NCBI GenBank assembly: GCA_963710665.1 | Contig: CAVQBC010000003.1 | Coordinates: 1,178,001 to 1,242,000 of the forward strand | DNA: 64,000 nt | DNA from: CAVQBC01 sp963710665 | GTDB lineage: Bacteria > Actinomycetota > Thermoleophilia > Solirubrobacterales > Solirubrobacteraceae | Reading direction: 5' to 3' | Shown: positions 46,276 through 54,370 of the stretch, piece after piece | Numbering within the stretch: position 1 is the stretch's first letter | How the letters are laid out: each line of letters begins with the position of its first letter | The notes under the pieces: model-generated | Told to the model about the DNA's origin: nothing | Seen by the model: only the letters and a program-made list of their open reading frames with translations | Database searches by the model: none | Program-made: the position numbers and the translations under genes

Positions 46276-48526
46276 GTGGCTGTCGCGACCGTAAAGTTGG
46301 CGGCTGCGGACGCAGAGCGGACAAGCTCCGCCCAGCGAGTAGTTCGACACCGAATGGGTTCGGCCGAAGCATCACTCACCAGTTGGCGCTGCCGCGATCG
46401 CGCACGCGCGTCCTTGGCGCGGCCTCGCCGCCTTCGCGCTGCCCGCTGCTCGTTGGCGCCTGATGTGCGCGCCGCCGGCGCGCGCCGCTCGCGGGCATCG
46501 TCGTCGAACGGCAAGGGATCGGGCGGTGAGACGCCGGCGGCGACGACCGGTGGCCCGGGTGACGCCTCCGCCAAGGGCAAGGGAAAAGGCGATTCGGGTC
46601 CGTCGGGCTCAGGCGGTGCTTCGGACGCCGATCGTTCCGCCCGGCCGGCGGACTCCGGAGGCGGGTCAGGCAAGGAGCCTTCGGGGCGCGACCAGTCGGG
46701 CCCGAAGAGCGATTCGCCCGGAGGGAACGCGAACGCGAACGCGGAATCGGGCGAGGGCGCGAAGGGTCCCGCCGGGGACTCGCGCTCCGCCGAGAGGCCG
46801 TCGGCGGATGCCGCTCCCGCCGCGAAGGGCGGTGGCCCCTCCGACGGCGCGCCGGACCGGGTGCCGCCGGGGCAGGCGAAGAAGGCGGAGCAGCCGCAGG
46901 CCGCCGCTGGGCCGTCCGACCGCGCGCCGGAAGGGCTGCCGCCGGGGCAGGCGAAGAAGGGGATCCGTCGCCGGCGACCGGGGGCCGTCCGGCGGCGCGC
47001 CGGACAGGGTGCCGCCGGGGCAGGCGAAGAAGGATCCGTCGCCGGTGCTGGGGGCCGTCCGGCGGCGCGCCGGACGGGTGCCGCCGGGGCAGGCGAAGAA
47101 GGACCGATCCGCCGGCCGCCGAGGGGCGCCGGCGGGTGGGTGCCGCCGGGGCAGGCGAAGAAGGATCGTCGCCGGCTGCCGAGGGGCCGCCGGCGGGTTG
47201 GGTGCCGCCGGGGCAGGCGAAGAAGGGGATCCGCGCCGGCGGCCGAGGGGCCGCCGGCGGGTTGGGTGCCGCCGGGGCAGGCGAAGAAGGATCCGCGCCG
47301 GCCGCCGAGGGGCCGCCGGCGGGTTGGGTGCCGCCGGGGCAGGCGAAGAAGGATCCGTCGCCGGCCGCCGAGGGGCCGCCGGCGGGTTGGGTGCCGCCGG
47401 GGCAGGCGAAGAAGGATCCGTCGCCGGCCGCCGAGGGGCCGCCGGCGGGTTGGGTGCCGCCGGGCCAGGCCAAGAAGCGATCCGGCGCCGGCCGCCGACG
47501 GGCCGCCGAGTGCGGGCGTCGGTGGCGGTGCCGCCGGGGCACGCCCCCGCGGCGCCGGCGGCGTCCGGGGCACGGCCCCGCGGAGCCGCCTCCGGCTGCC
47601 GGCCACGCGGATCCTCCGGCGTCGCCGGCCGCTTCCGGACATGGTTCCCAGCCGGGCGCGCCTGCGGACGTGCCGGCGCCCGGGCATGCCACGTCTCCGG
47701 GAAGCCACGCCCCTTCGGCGGCGGGTGCGCCGAGCGAGAGCGGCGACCAGCCCGGCGGCGGCACGACCACCGTGCTTCCCGGCGAGGCCGACGGGCATCA
47801 CCCCGTCGGTGTCGCGCCGGCCGCTGATCCCCCGGCCCAGGCCGGTCGACGCCCACGCCCCCGCCGGTCCGCGTGGCGTGGCGCCTGCCGGAGACGTCGG
47901 CGCCGACGCCGACATCGGCGCCACGCCGCTTCCCGGTGTCGAGCCGGACGTGCCCATGCCCGTCGGCGCCGGTCCGGTCGACCGTCCGATGATCTCTGCG
48001 GCCGCGGAAGCCGCGGCCGCCCGGCGTGTCTACCGACGCTGGACGCAGTCCGCTGACGCGTGTCGCCACTGAACGTGTCGGCCGACCGTTCGCGCCGGCG
48101 ACGAGCGACATCTGCCGGCCGCCTCGCTCACAAGAGCCGGCGAGCCGGGCGCGCGCCCGCGAACGCGACCCCCACGCTCTCGCCCGCCGCCGCTCGCGAG
48201 CCGGTGGCGGGTCCAGCCGAAGCCGGAGCCGAGCTGAGAGCTCCGTCGCTGCAATCTGGGTGCAGCGCCCCCTCGCGACCGTCGCCGCGGAGAGCCCGCC
48301 CGCGACGCCGTGGCCGGCCGATGCGGCTCGGACGCCGGTCCCTGCGCCGATCGGGGCGGTGGGCGGCGCGTCGGCGGGCGCTTCGGCCGCAACGGCCGGC
48401 ATGGCGTTCGTCGCGCTTGCGTGCGCCCTGCTGATCGCCCTCGTCGGGGGTTGGTCCAGGGTCGTGCTGCTCTTCGAGACCTATCGCCTGACCGTCGTTC
48501 TCGCGCTCCCCGAGCGCCCCGGCTAG
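46276..48526 (+). CDS. Second repeat-rich protein with C-terminal membrane helix and ERPG end; frame broken several times
   Basis: GTG 46276 is the longest possible start but the true one is unclear. A signal-like hydrophobic stretch (LALPRSRTRVLGAA plus LAAFALPLLVGA) appears only if two frames are joined around 46400-46460. A Gly/Lys/Ser-rich region (GKGKGDSGPSGSGG) is followed by about ten units of a 21-residue repeat whose core is GPPAGWVPPGQAKK. Frame breaks occur near 46975, 47040, 47110, 47160 and 47480, so the repeats wander through all three frames. A Pro/Ala/Gly region follows. The end is in the frame finishing at 48526: one membrane helix (MAFVALACALLIALVGGWSR), then TYRLTVVLALPERPG-stop. 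The ending matches the repeat protein at 2319-4981. Function unknown; probably a wall-spanning or surface protein. Confidence 0.62.
46855..47480 (+). repeat. 63-bp tandem repeat encoding PPGQAKK units (about 10 copies)
   Basis: Each unit contains GTGCCGCCGGGGCAGGCG and AAGAAGGATCC-like DNA. Spacing is 63 bp in the last five copies and irregular (about 60-77 bp) in the first ones. Small indels between copies move the reading frame. The last full copies are almost identical in DNA. Confidence 0.9.
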
Positions 48527-48552
48527 TCGCTCCTCGCAGGTCCAGCGCCGGA

Positions 48553-48578
48553 TGCCCGCGCGCTCGAGCCCGCGGGCA
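48553..48578 (+). promoter_or_regulatory. Hairpin in the intercistronic spacer of the second module
   Basis: TGCCCGCG (48553-48560) pairs with CGCGGGCA (48571-48578) around a 10-nt loop. It lies between the repeat-protein stop (48526) and ATG 48609, matching the place of the hairpin at 5008-5032 in the first module. No T-run follows. Confidence 0.5.
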
Positions 48579-48608
48579 GAGAACCTTTCGAGGAGGAGCC
48601 GCCAGGAG

Positions 48609-49330
48609 ATGCACCTCGAGGAGCAGGCGAGAGCCGACACGCGCTCTCGAACGAAATCGATACGGGGAACGCGCGCAGGTCCAGTGTCCTCGGCTACGGG
48701 AGCGTCCGCAGTCCTGCCCGGATCGACGACACCGACTTCAGCCGTCAGGAGGCCATGATCGAGTGGTTCTGCGCACGCCGCCAATGGGCGGTCGTCGGGC
48801 TGCTGCGCGACGTCCAGCCGCGGAACTCGAGATCGTGGGGCCGGCCCGTCGCTCACGCACGCGATGGAGCGCTTGAGGCGTGGCGAGGCCAACTGTCTGA
48901 TGACGGCCGAGCTCAACGCGGCTGTGCCCATCCGTCGCCGAGGTGGGGTCGGTCCTCGAGGCCCTCGAGGACATGAAGGTGCGCTTCATCTCGCTCAACC
49001 CGCCGCTCGACACCGGCCAGCCGCTCGGCCGTGGGACAGCGCACGTGATCATGGCCGTGAGCGAATGGGAGCGGAACCGCCGGGCGGACATCACCTCGGC
49101 CGCGCGGGCGAAGGGCTCGGGCGTCCCGGACGATCTCGCCGGCGCTCAAGCGGCGCATCGTGCGGATGCGGGCGTGCCGGCATGACCCTCCAGGCAATCG
49201 CGGACGACCTCAACGAGGAGGGCGTCCCGACGGTGCGCGGAGGCGCGACGTGGCGGCCGTCGAGCGTCCAGGCGGCCCTCGGCTACCGCCGGCCGGCGCC
49301 GTGGCCGTCGACAAGCTCGGCCGGAGGGAC
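48609..49330 (+). pseudogene. Degenerate serine-recombinase-like gene (several frameshifts)
   Basis: ATG 48609 follows GAGGAGGAGCCGCCAGGAG. Joining frames gives SSVLGYGSVRSPARIDDTDF, QEAMIEWFCARRQWAVVGLL, RDVQPRNSRS, THAMERLRRGEANCLMTAEL, EVGSVLEALEDMKVRFISLN, PPLDTGQPLGRGTAHVIMAV and SEWERNRRADITSAARAKG, then a C-terminal recombinase-type helix-turn-helix (LKRRIVRMRACGMTLQAIAD, EEGVPTVRGGATWRPSSVQA). About five indels occur, near 48680, 48850, 48930, 49145 and 49180. As in the first module, the active-site serine region reads YGSVRSP instead of Y-x-R-V-S, and the LDRLxR motif reads ELNAAVPS. It lacks the wall-binding and membrane parts of the first copy. Likely broken, or badly sequenced. 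Confidence 0.68.
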
Positions 49331-49401
49331 GCGACGAGCGAGAGCGCGGGAGGAGGGACGAAGGCGGATAGCCGAACCACCCGGCCGCGGACGCGTAGTT
49401 T

Positions 49402-49427
49402 CACCGGTTGCGACAGATCGACCGGTG
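49402..49427. promoter_or_regulatory. Inverted repeat upstream of the HD hydrolase
   Basis: CACCGGT (49402-49408) and ACCGGTG (49421-49427) are separated by 12 nt and end 17 nt before ATG 49445. This could be an operator or an mRNA hairpin near the ribosome site. Confidence 0.4.
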
Positions 49428-49444
49428 CCGCTAGCGTCGGACGC

Positions 49445-50074
49445 ATGCTGACGACGAGCGAGCCGCCGTTCCTCGACGGCCGGCCCACCGCGCGCAGAGC
49501 CCTTCGCTGGGCGGGGACCATGCACCGCGACCAGCGAAGGGCCGTGGACGGCGCTCCCTTCATCCTCCACCCGCTCGAGGTCGGGTCGCTGCTGAGCGGC
49601 CGGGACTTCCCGGAGCCCGTGATCGTCGCCGGTCTTCTGCACGACGTCGTGGAGAAGACCGGCGCCACGCTCGCGGACGTGCGCAGCATGTTCGGCGACC
49701 GCGTGGCGCAGATCGTCGACGCGGTCACCGAGGACGACGGGATCGAGGGCTACGCCGAGCGCAAGGCGGAGCTCCGCCGGCAGGTCGCCGAGGCCGACGG
49801 CGAGGCCCACGCCGTCTACCTGGCCGACAAGATCGCCAAGGCGCGCGAGCTGCGCGCACAGGTGGCGCGCGGTAGGCCGCGGCTGGAGGAGCCGGAGCTC
49901 CGGAGCCGGTTCGAGCACTACGAGGCGAGCCTGGCGATGCTTCGCGACGTGGCGCGGCACCGGGCGATGGTGGATCAGCTCGCGTTCGAGCTGTGGGCAC
50001 TGCGCGCGCTGCCGCCGCAGGGGCCGGGCGGCCCGGAGCCGCGCGACGGCGACTTCGCCGCCGGCCGCGGATAG
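49445..50074 (+). CDS. HD-domain phosphohydrolase of the SpoT/MESH1 type
   Basis: A 209-residue protein consisting almost only of an HD domain. Metal ligands: H42 in FILHPLEVGSLL and H66-D67 in VAGLLHDVVEKTGATLADV, with DRVAQIVDAVTEDDGIEGYA and YLADKIAKARELRAQVA after. This is the pattern of small alarmone hydrolases that degrade (p)ppGpp, though some relatives act on other nucleotides. No synthetase domain is present. Start ATG 49445; a longer open frame upstream belongs to the broken recombinase. Confidence 0.82.
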   Translation: MLTTSEPPFLDGRPTARRALRWAGTMHRDQRRAVDGAPFILHPLEVGSLLSGRDFPEPVIVAGLLHDVVEKTGATLADVRSMFGDRVAQIVDAVTEDDGIEGYAERKAELRRQVAEADGEAHAVYLADKIAKARELRAQVARGRPRLEEPELRSRFEHYEASLAMLRDVARHRAMVDQLAFELWALRALPPQGPGGPEPRDGDFAAGRG

Positions 50075-50091
50075 CCGACCGGGGACGCCGG

Positions 50092-50733
50092 TCAGGCGCC
50101 GTCGACGCCGGCCGAGAGCGGCTCGTTGCGCAGCGAGCGCCAGAGGTACAGCGACGCGCGCGTCCGGTACGGGCGCCACGGCTCGGCGAGCTCGACGAAC
50201 GCCGCCCGGTCGGGCGCGGCGTCCAGGCTGTAGGCGCGCATCGCCGCGTTGCGCAGGCCCTGGTCGCCGGTCGGCAGCACGTCGGGCCGCCCCAGCGTGA
50301 ACATCAGGAACATGTGCGCGGTCCACTCGCCGATGCCCTTGACCGCGACGAGCTCGCGGGTGACCTCGTCGTCGTCGAGGTCGGTCAGGTGGTCGAGCGC
50401 GAGCTCGCCGGCGAGCACGCGCTCGGCGAGCGAGCGCAACGCGGCGACCTTGGCATGCGACAGCCCGGCGGCCGTCCGCAGCGCGTCGGGGTCGTCGGCG
50501 AGCAGCTCCGCCGGCGTCGGCGGCCGCCCGCCGAAGCGCGCGAGCAGGCGCCCGTAGATCGCCTCGGCCGCCCTGACCGACAGCTGCTGGCCGGTGATCG
50601 CGCGCAGCAGCGCGCCGTAGACGTCCCGCGGCCGGTTGCGCGGGTCGTAGTCGAGCGGCAGCGGCCCGCCCTGCTCGGCGATGAGGCGGGCCAGCACCGG
50701 GTCCTTGGAGAGGTGGGCGTCCGCGGCTTCCAT
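50092..50733 (-). CDS. DNA-3-methyladenine glycosylase II (AlkA-type, HhH-GPD)
   Basis: A 213-residue protein. Helix-hairpin-helix in VAVKGIGEWTAHMFLMFTLG, then the catalytic Asp in VLPTGDQGLRNA. AITGQQLSVRAAEAIYGRLL is the family entry helix. It removes alkylated purines from DNA. It lacks the N-terminal domain of E. coli AlkA and so resembles the short Mag/AlkA forms. Convergent with the HD gene (17-nt gap). Confidence 0.9.
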   Translation of the reverse strand: MEAADAHLSKDPVLARLIAEQGGPLPLDYDPRNRPRDVYGALLRAITGQQLSVRAAEAIYGRLLARFGGRPPTPAELLADDPDALRTAAGLSHAKVAALRSLAERVLAGELALDHLTDLDDDEVTRELVAVKGIGEWTAHMFLMFTLGRPDVLPTGDQGLRNAAMRAYSLDAAPDRAAFVELAEPWRPYRTRASLYLWRSLRNEPLSAGVDGA

Positions 50734-50772
50734 CGCCGCGCCGACCCTACCGGCCCCGTCCCGCCGGCCGGC

Positions 50773-51510
50773 TCACCGGGTCGCCCACGGCGCGGGGGAG
50801 CGCGCCGTGCGGTGGGCGCCCGCCGCGACGGCCGCCGTCGTCGCGAGCGCCAGCGCGAGCGCGGCGGCCGGGCTCGCGCGGAGCGTCAGGAGCGCGCCCA
50901 CCAGCGCGCCGGCGAACATCGCGACCACGACGACCGCGCGCCGCGCGCCGGCGCGGGCCGCCGGTCCCGTGTCGGCCGCCAGCCCGGTCAGCGTCATGGT
51001 CACCACGGTCGTCGTCATGTCGGGCACGGCGAGCCGCCGCGCGACGGAGGTCTGGACGCCCATCGCGAGCGCCAGCGTGGTGAGGACGAAGAAGCGCCGC
51101 GGCCCCTCGACCGGCTCGGCCGCTCCGAACGCGAAGAGAAAGGAGGTGCCCAGCAGCACCGTCGCGGCGGCGGTCCCCGTCCGAAGGAGCGCACCGCGGT
51201 GATGCGCGACCCGCCGGCCGAGCCGGCCCCCGAGCGCGGCGCCGACCACGAACGACGCCATCGCGAGCAGCGACGCGAGCATCGAGAGCCCGGGCGCGCC
51301 GGCGAGCGCGAAGCCCAGGAGCACGACGTTGCCGGTCTGGTTCGCCACGAACACGTGCCCGAGGGCGACGTAGCTCACCGCGTCGACGATGCCGGTGACG
51401 ACGGTCAGCCCGGTGAGCAGCGGCGGCAGCGGGCCGTGCTGGGCATATGACGCCAGCCGGCCCCACCACGGCACGCGGCCCGCCTCGTCCCCGGCGCCGT
51501 CCGCTCGCAC
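50773..51510 (-). CDS. YoaK/DUF1275 membrane protein
   Basis: A 245-residue protein from GTG 51510 with six hydrophobic segments and the family landmarks TVVTGIVDAVSYVALGHVFV, ANQTGNVVLLG, ALAMGVQTSVARRL and MTTTVVTMTLTGLAAD. Function of the family is not established. Sits 39 nt upstream of the glycosylase gene on the same strand. Confidence 0.88.
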   Translation of the reverse strand: MRADGAGDEAGRVPWWGRLASYAQHGPLPPLLTGLTVVTGIVDAVSYVALGHVFVANQTGNVVLLGFALAGAPGLSMLASLLAMASFVVGAALGGRLGRRVAHHRGALLRTGTAAATVLLGTSFLFAFGAAEPVEGPRRFFVLTTLALAMGVQTSVARRLAVPDMTTTVVTMTLTGLAADTGPAARAGARRAVVVVAMFAGALVGALLTLRASPAAALALALATTAAVAAGAHRTARSPAPWATR

Positions 51511-51530
51511 GGCGCCATCATCTCACCCGC

Positions 51531-53660
51531 TCACAGCAGCTCCGCGATCCGCGCCGCGGCGACGGCCGCGCCGCCCGTCTCGACCGGCCGGTAGTCGACC
51601 TCGCGCCCGATCTCCTCGGCGATCGCCTCGGCGATGACGTCGGGGCCGGCGGTCTCGAAGTCCATGCGCCGCCCGGCGCCGTAGCGCTCCAGCCGGTGGC
51701 GCACGTGGGTGTTCTGCTCGAAGTGGTGGCGCAGCGGGAAGTAGAGGAAGGGCCGGCGGTTGGCGGTCAGCTCCATCGAGGTCGTCAGGCCGCCCTGCAC
51801 GACGGCGAGGTCGCACGCGGCCAGGTGGCGGTAGAGGTCGGGGACGTAGGCGCGGACCTCGAGGCCGTCGTGCGCCGGCAGCGACGCGGGATCGATGCGC
51901 GGCCCGGCCACCACGATCATGCGCAGCTCGGGGACGCGGCGCTTCGCCTCGGGGAACGCGGCCATCACCCGCTGCAGGAGCGAGCGGCCGACGCCCGACC
52001 CGCCGACGGTCACGATGCACACCTGCTCGCCGGGCGCGTACCCGAGCTGCGCGCGGAGGCGCTCGCGATCGCCCAGCTCGGCCGGGTCGAACCCGGTGAC
52101 GTAGCCGGCGAAGTCGAAGTGGCGCCCGGTCCAGTCGGCGATCGCGGGGAGGTCGGCGCCGAACGTCGCGGGGACGATGTCCTCGGGGTTGCCGACGAAG
52201 AGCGCCCGGTCGCGCACGCGCGGGTAACGATCGATCTGCTCGATCATCTCGGCGTTGTAGTCGGTGGTGAGCGCGGCCTCGTGCTCGCCGCCGTCGGGCA
52301 TGGGCAGCCAGCCGACGAAGTCGGTCAGCCACGCGTAGGCCGCGCGCTTCTCCTCCGGGTTCTCGTGCAGGTAGTAGTCGATCTCCCAGCCCTCGTCGGC
52401 GATCCAGAGGTCGTAGTGGCGCTCGCTGACCAGGTCGTGGAAGACCATGAAGTTCGCCACCAGGATCTCGTCCATGCGGCGCCAGGCCTGGAAGCAGTGC
52501 AGGTCGTGCTCGGCGGACTCGGACTCGATGTGGCGAGACTCGTTGGCCAGCGCGCGGCTGGCGGGGTGCACGGTCTCGCCCGCGGCCTCGAGGGCCGCCG
52601 TCACGGGGTGCTGGGCGAGCCACTCGATCTCGAGGTCGGGATGGCGCAGCCGCAGCTCGCGGGCGATGGCGATGTCGCGCCGCGCGTGGCCGAGGCCGAT
52701 CGGCGAGGAGACGTAGAGCGCGCGCTTCGGCCGGCCGCGTCCGCGCGGCCAGCCGCGCGGCGCCGGCCGCGGCGCGACGAAGTCGCGGAGCAGCAGGTTG
52801 ACGCGCACCGGGTCGCGGGCGTGCGGGCAGTGCCCCGAGCCCTCGAGCGCGACCAGCGATCCGCCGGTGACCGCGGCGAGCTCCGCGCCGGCGACGAACG
52901 GCCGGACTGCGTCGTCGGTGCCGTGGAGGACGAGCACCGGGCACTCGATCCGGCGGCAGAGGGCGGCGAACTCGTCACGGTCGTGCAGCTCGCGGCCGCG
53001 GTAGGTCAGCGCCAGGGTCTCGCCCGTGGTCTCGAGGCCCCAGCCGACGCAGTCCTCGATCTGCTTGGTCGAGTGCGGTTCCGTGAACATCTGGCCGAAG
53101 AAGAACTCGAGGAAGTCGCGGTAGTGCTCGAGCCAGTAGTGGCGGTTGTACTTGCCCCAGCCCTCGTAGGACTCGAGCGGCTCGTCGAACGGCGTGCCGA
53201 CGCGCGCCAGGTGCTGGGCGAACGGCGACGCGGGCGCGATGAACACCGCGCCGGCCACGCGCTCCGGGTGCTCGGCGGCGAGGAGGACGCCCCACAGCGC
53301 GCCCGCCGAGAATCCCACCACGACGGCGCGCTCCGTCCCGGTCGCGTCCATCACCGCCAGGGCGTCGGCGGCGAACTCGCGCTCGGAGTAGGCATCGGCC
53401 GTGGCGGGGCGGTCCGTGCGGCCGTTGCCGCGACCGTCGAACGTGACCACGCGAGCGTGCCGGGCGAGATAGGGGATCTGCGCCTTCCAGTGGCGCGAGT
53501 GGATGATCGACCACGTCGGCAGCAGCAGGATGGTCGTCTCGCCCGAGCCGTAGACCTCGTAGAACAGGCGCACGCCGGCTCGCTCGACGTAGCCGTCCTC
53601 GTCGGGGTAGCGCGCGCGGGTCTGCTCGCGCGCGGCGGCGGGCGCGTCGATGGTCGTCAT
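51531..53660 (-). CDS. Alpha/beta hydrolase fused to a GT-B glycosyltransferase
   Basis: A 709-residue two-domain protein if started at ATG 53660. Residues ~10-300: alpha/beta hydrolase with TILLLPTWSIIHSRHWKAQI, VTFDGRGNGRTDRP, nucleophile elbow GFSAGALWGVLLAAE, and the Asp/His pair in LVLHGTDDAVRP and EGSGHCPHARDP. Residues ~315-709: GT28/UGT-like domain with ALYVSSPIGLGHARRDIAIA, DLWIADEGWEIDYYLHENPE and the sugar-nucleotide region VVQGGLTTSMELTANRRPFL, YFPLRHHFEQN. The frame continues upstream without a stop into a TetR regulator, so a longer fusion is possible. Combined hydrolase/glycosyltransferase proteins occur in actinobacteria; substrate unknown. Confidence 0.83.
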   Translation of the reverse strand: MTTIDAPAAAREQTRARYPDEDGYVERAGVRLFYEVYGSGETTILLLPTWSIIHSRHWKAQIPYLARHARVVTFDGRGNGRTDRPATADAYSEREFAADALAVMDATGTERAVVVGFSAGALWGVLLAAEHPERVAGAVFIAPASPFAQHLARVGTPFDEPLESYEGWGKYNRHYWLEHYRDFLEFFFGQMFTEPHSTKQIEDCVGWGLETTGETLALTYRGRELHDRDEFAALCRRIECPVLVLHGTDDAVRPFVAGAELAAVTGGSLVALEGSGHCPHARDPVRVNLLLRDFVAPRPAPRGWPRGRGRPKRALYVSSPIGLGHARRDIAIARELRLRHPDLEIEWLAQHPVTAALEAAGETVHPASRALANESRHIESESAEHDLHCFQAWRRMDEILVANFMVFHDLVSERHYDLWIADEGWEIDYYLHENPEEKRAAYAWLTDFVGWLPMPDGGEHEAALTTDYNAEMIEQIDRYPRVRDRALFVGNPEDIVPATFGADLPAIADWTGRHFDFAGYVTGFDPAELGDRERLRAQLGYAPGEQVCIVTVGGSGVGRSLLQRVMAAFPEAKRRVPELRMIVVAGPRIDPASLPAHDGLEVRAYVPDLYRHLAACDLAVVQGGLTTSMELTANRRPFLYFPLRHHFEQNTHVRHRLERYGAGRRMDFETAGPDVIAEAIAEEIGREVDYRPVETGGAAVAAARIAELL

Positions 53661-54239
53661 GCGTCGTTCTCTCCTCTGAAGCCAGTCCTCGATCCACTGG
53701 AGCAGCTCGGCCTGCCCCGTCTCGATGCCCGACAGCCGCTCGAGGATGATCCCCTCGTTGAAGGTGATCACGAGCGACACGAGCGCGTCGAGGGGCATGG
53801 GGATGCCGTAGCGCTCGTGCGGCTCGGCGAACGCCTCGGTGAGCACCGCGCGCCACTCGGTGTCGACGTGCGCCACGCGCTCGCGCAGGTCGGGGCGGTT
53901 CCAGGCCAGCGCCTGCAGCTCGCACCAGACCTTCTGGTACTCGCGGTCGCTCTCGAGGTAGCGCATCGCGGTCCGCCACTTCTCGATGAACGAGACGCCG
54001 GGCGCGCTGTACATGGCCCGCTGGCGCTCGATCACCCGCGCGGTGAACCGCTCGAGCACCCGCGCGAGCAGGTTCTCCATCGAGCCGAAGTAGTAGTGGA
54101 CGAGCCCGTGGTTGGCGCCCGCCTCCTCGGCGAGCGCCCGGGTCGTGATCCCGGCGTGCCCGACGCTGACGAGGAGGCGCTCCGCGGCGTCGAGGAACGC
54201 CTCCTCGGTCTGCCGGCGGGCTACCGACGCCGCAGCCAT
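53661..54239 (-). CDS. TetR-family regulator, without its own stop codon before the hydrolase
   Basis: From ATG 54239, residues 1-50 form the TetR helix-turn-helix (AAERLLVSVGHAGITTRALA, EEAGANHGLVHYYFGSMENL). The ligand domain follows to about residue 190 (YQKVWCELQALAWNRPDLRE, LVSLVITFNEGIILERLSGI). It ends ...WLQRRERR and runs straight into MTTIDAP of the hydrolase. There is an AGGAG about 10 nt before that ATG, so both fusion and re-initiation are possible. It most likely represses its own operon through the palindrome at 55715-55732. Its start overlaps the small protein gene by 19 nt. Confidence 0.8.
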
Positions 54240-54370
54240 CCGACGATCTCCTCGAGCCTGGCGCGACAGGCGATCGCGGCGGCGCCCACGACGAGTCCGC
54301 CGGCCGGCGCGAGCCCCAGGAGGCCCTCCTCCACCGGCAGGCCCATGATGTGGGCGACGAGCGGGGTCAT
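54221..54370 (-). CDS. Small 49-residue single-helix membrane protein
   Basis: ATG 54370 overlaps the SBP56 stop (ATGA) and the TAG at 54221 lies inside the TetR gene. The sequence MTPLVAHIMGLPVEEGLLGL, then a hydrophobic stretch (APAGGLVVGAAAIACRA) and a basic end (LRRR), predicts one membrane helix with a cytoplasmic C-terminus. Tight coupling on both sides argues that it is translated. It may be a membrane partner of the SBP56 enzyme. No homology is recognised. Confidence 0.6.
   Translation of the reverse strand: MTPLVAHIMGLPVEEGLLGLAPAGGLVVGAAAIACRARLEEIVGWLRRR

Noticed and set aside
46276..49400. Insertion sequence or integrative element remnant
   Set aside because: No terminal inverted repeats, target duplications, transposase or tRNA boundary seen; gene order mirrors the first module instead.
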